Positions 13,550 through 15,268 of a stretch of 15,268 nt of DNA are shown piece by piece. The notes beneath the pieces were generated by a model. That model was not told where the DNA came from. It did no database searches and saw only the letters and a list, made by a program, of their open reading frames with translations. The position numbers and the translations under genes were made by a program. Origin of the DNA: Scatomonas sp963661545 (GTDB taxonomy: Bacteria > Bacillota > Clostridia > Lachnospirales > Lachnospiraceae); NCBI GenBank assembly GCA_963661545.1, contig CAVLCU010000058.1, positions 1 through 15,268 on the forward strand. The letters run 5' to 3'. Each line of letters begins with the position of its first letter. Positions within the stretch are counted from its first letter, which is position 1.

Positions 13550-14322
13550 AGAGTCTGTGGAACAGTTTGATCGTAGCCTTTTCCATGTATTCCAAGATTC
13601 CCATGCCCAGGGCAGACTGGACCAAGGACAATATGAAATATTCCATGTGCTTTTTCCCCTGGGTGGGATTGGCTATCGGAGCCTTGGAGTATGGCTGGTT
13701 TACCCTGGCAGTCTGGCTGGGGCTGGGAAAGCTCCTGCGGACGGCGGTTATGGTAGTCTTGCCGGTTCTGGTTACCGGGGGCATCCATCTGGATGGCCTT
13801 TTGGATACTGCGGATGCCATGAGCTCCTGGCGGGAGAGGGAGCGAAGGCTGGAGATTCTCAAGGATTCCCATGCGGGAGCCTTTGCAATCATTATAGGAA
13901 TTTCTTATTTTGTCCTTTGCTTTGGAGCAGCTGGAGAGGTGACCGGGGATACGCTTCCGGTTCTATGTCTGAGCTTTGGTCTGTCCCGCACCTTCTCCGC
14001 TCTTTCGGTGGAGAATTTTCCCAATGCCAACCCCAAGGGGACGGCAGCAACCTTTGGCAGTTATTCCATGAAAGGCAAGGTCAATGCCACCATGGCAGTT
14101 TATCTGGTACTTTTCTGCGCAGGGAGCCTGTTACTCCATCCCCTGCAGGGAATTCTGCTGATGGCAGCGGCAGCACTGACCTTTGCTTATTATCATTACA
14201 TGGCACTGAAGTATTTCGGCGGAATCACCGGAGACCTGGCAGGCTTCTATGTCAGCCTGGCAGAGCTGATGATGCTGCTGACAGTCACTGTTGGATACAG
14301 AGTTGCGGAGATGATCGGATGA
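13546..14322 (+). CDS. cobS: Adenosylcobinamide-GDP ribazoletransferase (cobalamin synthase)
   Basis: 258 aa, normal for CobS. It is an integral membrane enzyme joining adenosylcobinamide-GDP to alpha-ribazole (phosphate). The family motif GGIHLDGLLDTADA is at 78-91 with its metal-binding aspartates, followed by DSHAGAFAI (107-115). Hydrophobic segments near 37-60, 66-80, 111-130, 180-205 and 235-255 fit the multi-pass topology. The N-terminal stretch AFSMYSKIPMP is also typical of CobS proteins. It overlaps the cobU stop and the next gene's start by ATGA (14319-14322), so the whole string is translationally coupled. The sequence shows no sign of damage. Confidence 0.95.
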   Translation: MKSLWNSLIVAFSMYSKIPMPRADWTKDNMKYSMCFFPWVGLAIGALEYGWFTLAVWLGLGKLLRTAVMVVLPVLVTGGIHLDGLLDTADAMSSWRERERRLEILKDSHAGAFAIIIGISYFVLCFGAAGEVTGDTLPVLCLSFGLSRTFSALSVENFPNANPKGTAATFGSYSMKGKVNATMAVYLVLFCAGSLLLHPLQGILLMAAAALTFAYYHYMALKYFGGITGDLAGFYVSLAELMMLLTVTVGYRVAEMIG

Positions 14323-14702
14323 AACTTGTAATTGGCGGAGCATTTCAGGGAAAGTATTATTATGCAAAAAGAACCTTCGATATTCAGGATGGCTGGGTGG
14401 ACGGCAGCACCTGTGGCTGGGACAACATCTTCCAGGCCCGGGGAATCCGTCATTTCCACGACTATATCCGGCGCAGACTGGAGGCAGGTATGGATCTGGA
14501 GGATCTTCCCCGGGAGCTGCTGGAGAGGAATCCCCAGGTTTGTATTCTCACCAATGAGATAGGATATGGAGTTGTTCCGGTGGAGGCCTTCGACCGCAAG
14601 TATCGGGAAATGGTAGGGAGGGTCTGTGAGCAGCTGGCTGCCCGCTCAGAGGAGGTGCATCGGGTGGTTTGCGGAATAGGGATGGTGATTAAGCATGCTT
14701 AA
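14319..14702 (+). CDS. Short CobU-like protein with degenerate P-loop
   Basis: 127 aa, beginning at the ATG that overlaps the cobS stop. The N-terminus GGAFQGKYYYAK resembles the CobU P-loop, but the Walker A Ser/Thr is Tyr13. The C-terminal half, with TNEIGYGVVP (78-87), a following RKYREMVGRVCEQLA helix and CGIGMVIK (118-125), matches the end of classical CobU closely. The middle region with the GMP-linked R-I-x-x-H-R motif and the LLEC motif is missing; RHFHDYIRRR (44-53) might replace part of it. It is therefore about 50 residues shorter than CobU. Placement between cobS and cobC in a coupled operon argues for a role in corrinoid assembly, possibly as partner of the full-length CobU, whose own C-terminal loop is altered. 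Function unproven. The frame also stays open far upstream within cobS, but no gene is expected there. Confidence 0.8.
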   Translation: MKLVIGGAFQGKYYYAKRTFDIQDGWVDGSTCGWDNIFQARGIRHFHDYIRRRLEAGMDLEDLPRELLERNPQVCILTNEIGYGVVPVEAFDRKYREMVGRVCEQLAARSEEVHRVVCGIGMVIKHA

Positions 14703-15268
14703 GGTGGTGATGATCCGCCATGGCAAGACCTATGGCAATGGTCTGGGCCGTTATATCGGCAGGACAGATGAACCTCTGCTGCCGGAGGAGGAGAAGGCCC
14801 TCAGCCGTTACGGCTTCGGCTCCATGGATCAGGTCTTTGCCAGTCCCTTGAAACGGTGCATACAGACAGCCGGAATTTTATTTCCCGGTCAGGAGCCCCT
14901 CTTGATTCCGGAGCTGGCAGAGTGTGATTTCGGAGAATTTGAAAATAAGAATTATCAGGAGCTCAGTGACAACCCGGATTATCAGAAGTGGATTGACAGC
15001 GGCGGAACCATTGGCTTTCCGGGAGGAGAGAATATGAGAGAATTTCAGCAGCGGTGCCTGGCTGGGATGGAGCAGGTGACGGCTCTTGCCTGTGAGAACC
15101 AATGGGAGGAGATCGCCATGGTGGTGCATGGCGGGACCATTATGAGCATTTTGGGAGCCTATGGCTTCCCAAAGCAGGATTATTTTGATTGGCATGTGAA
15201 CAATGGAGAGGGCGATCGCCTGCGCTTCTCGCCGGAGGCCTTTCTCAGAGGCAGCCGTCAGCTGGTGG
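14695..15268 (+). CDS. cobC: Histidine phosphatase, probable alpha-ribazole phosphatase (partial, runs off window)
   Basis: The ATG at 14695 opens a frame with no stop before the window end, giving at least 191 residues, so only the C-terminus is missing. It overlaps the preceding gene by 8 nt. The histidine phosphatase core is clear: RHGKT (8-12) with phospho-accepting H9, SPLKRCIQTA (51-60), the acidic ECDFGEFE stretch near 76-83 and VVHGGT with the second catalytic His near 143. The family includes phosphoglycerate mutases and general phosphatases, but following cobT, cobU and cobS the best call is CobC, which removes phosphate from alpha-ribazole phosphate or cobalamin phosphate. The specificity call comes from context. 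Confidence 0.85.
   Translation, partial: MLKVVMIRHGKTYGNGLGRYIGRTDEPLLPEEEKALSRYGFGSMDQVFASPLKRCIQTAGILFPGQEPLLIPELAECDFGEFENKNYQELSDNPDYQKWIDSGGTIGFPGGENMREFQQRCLAGMEQVTALACENQWEEIAMVVHGGTIMSILGAYGFPKQDYFDWHVNNGEGDRLRFSPEAFLRGSRQLV

Noticed and set aside
13500..14318. Long open frame overlapping cobS in another frame and continuous with the short CobU-like gene
   Set aside because: Only the part from 14319 onward resembles a protein family. The upstream part is a shadow of cobS, and the ATGA overlap gives a natural start.

Overview
The window looks like a piece of a Clostridia (Firmicutes) chromosome, most likely from a Lachnospiraceae-type strict anaerobe with acetogen-like metabolism. The signs are strong GGAGG-type ribosome binding sites, sigma-A-like promoters, many Fe-S proteins, a bifurcating-type [FeFe]-hydrogenase, a MetF/MetV/RnfC-type methylene-tetrahydrofolate reductase module and an anaerobe-style corrinoid operon. 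This assignment rests on gene content and protein style only; no rRNA or tRNA is present.

Layout. (1) 1-1600: a divergent pair made of a cysteine-rich ferredoxin-like protein (minus) and a Crp/Fnr-family regulator (plus). The spacer holds a perfect TGTATC-N4-GATACA operator, placed at -41.5 of the inferred minus-strand promoter and over the -35 box of the regulator's own promoter. A hairpin terminator follows the regulator. (2) 1612-5909: a promoter, then hydC-hydB-hydA with overlapping or tightly spaced genes, closed by a strong terminator. (3) 5942-9705: a quasi-palindrome, an extended -10 promoter and a roughly 97-nt leader with a hairpin. These precede a MetV-RnfC fusion, a stand-alone metV and metF, closed by a strong terminator that may work in both directions. 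(4) 9715-10502: a convergent minus-strand YczE/YitT-like membrane protein with its own good promoter. (5) 10572 to the window end: a promoter, then an uncharacterised nucleotidyltransferase, cobT, cobU, cobS, a short CobU-like protein and a cobC-like phosphatase cut by the window edge.

How it may fit together. HydABC would couple H2 with ferredoxin plus NAD(P)(H). The RnfC-like/MetV/MetF proteins would pass electrons from a pyridine nucleotide through FMN and Fe-S centres to methylene-THF, giving methyl-THF. Corrinoid nucleotide-loop assembly (CobT, CobU, CobS, CobC) supplies the cofactor that methyl-THF-dependent methyltransferases need. The neighbourhood therefore reads as an H2/one-carbon/corrinoid segment. 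Hydrogenase maturases and the rest of the Wood-Ljungdahl pathway are not in the window, so acetogenesis itself is inferred, not shown.

Most notable points: the double MetV arrangement (one fused to RnfC, one free); HydB nucleotide-site residues that depart from the NADH-type consensus; an acidic low-complexity insert inside HydB's N-terminal [2Fe-2S] domain; two CobU-like proteins with complementary motif losses; and the shared Crp/Fnr-type operator.
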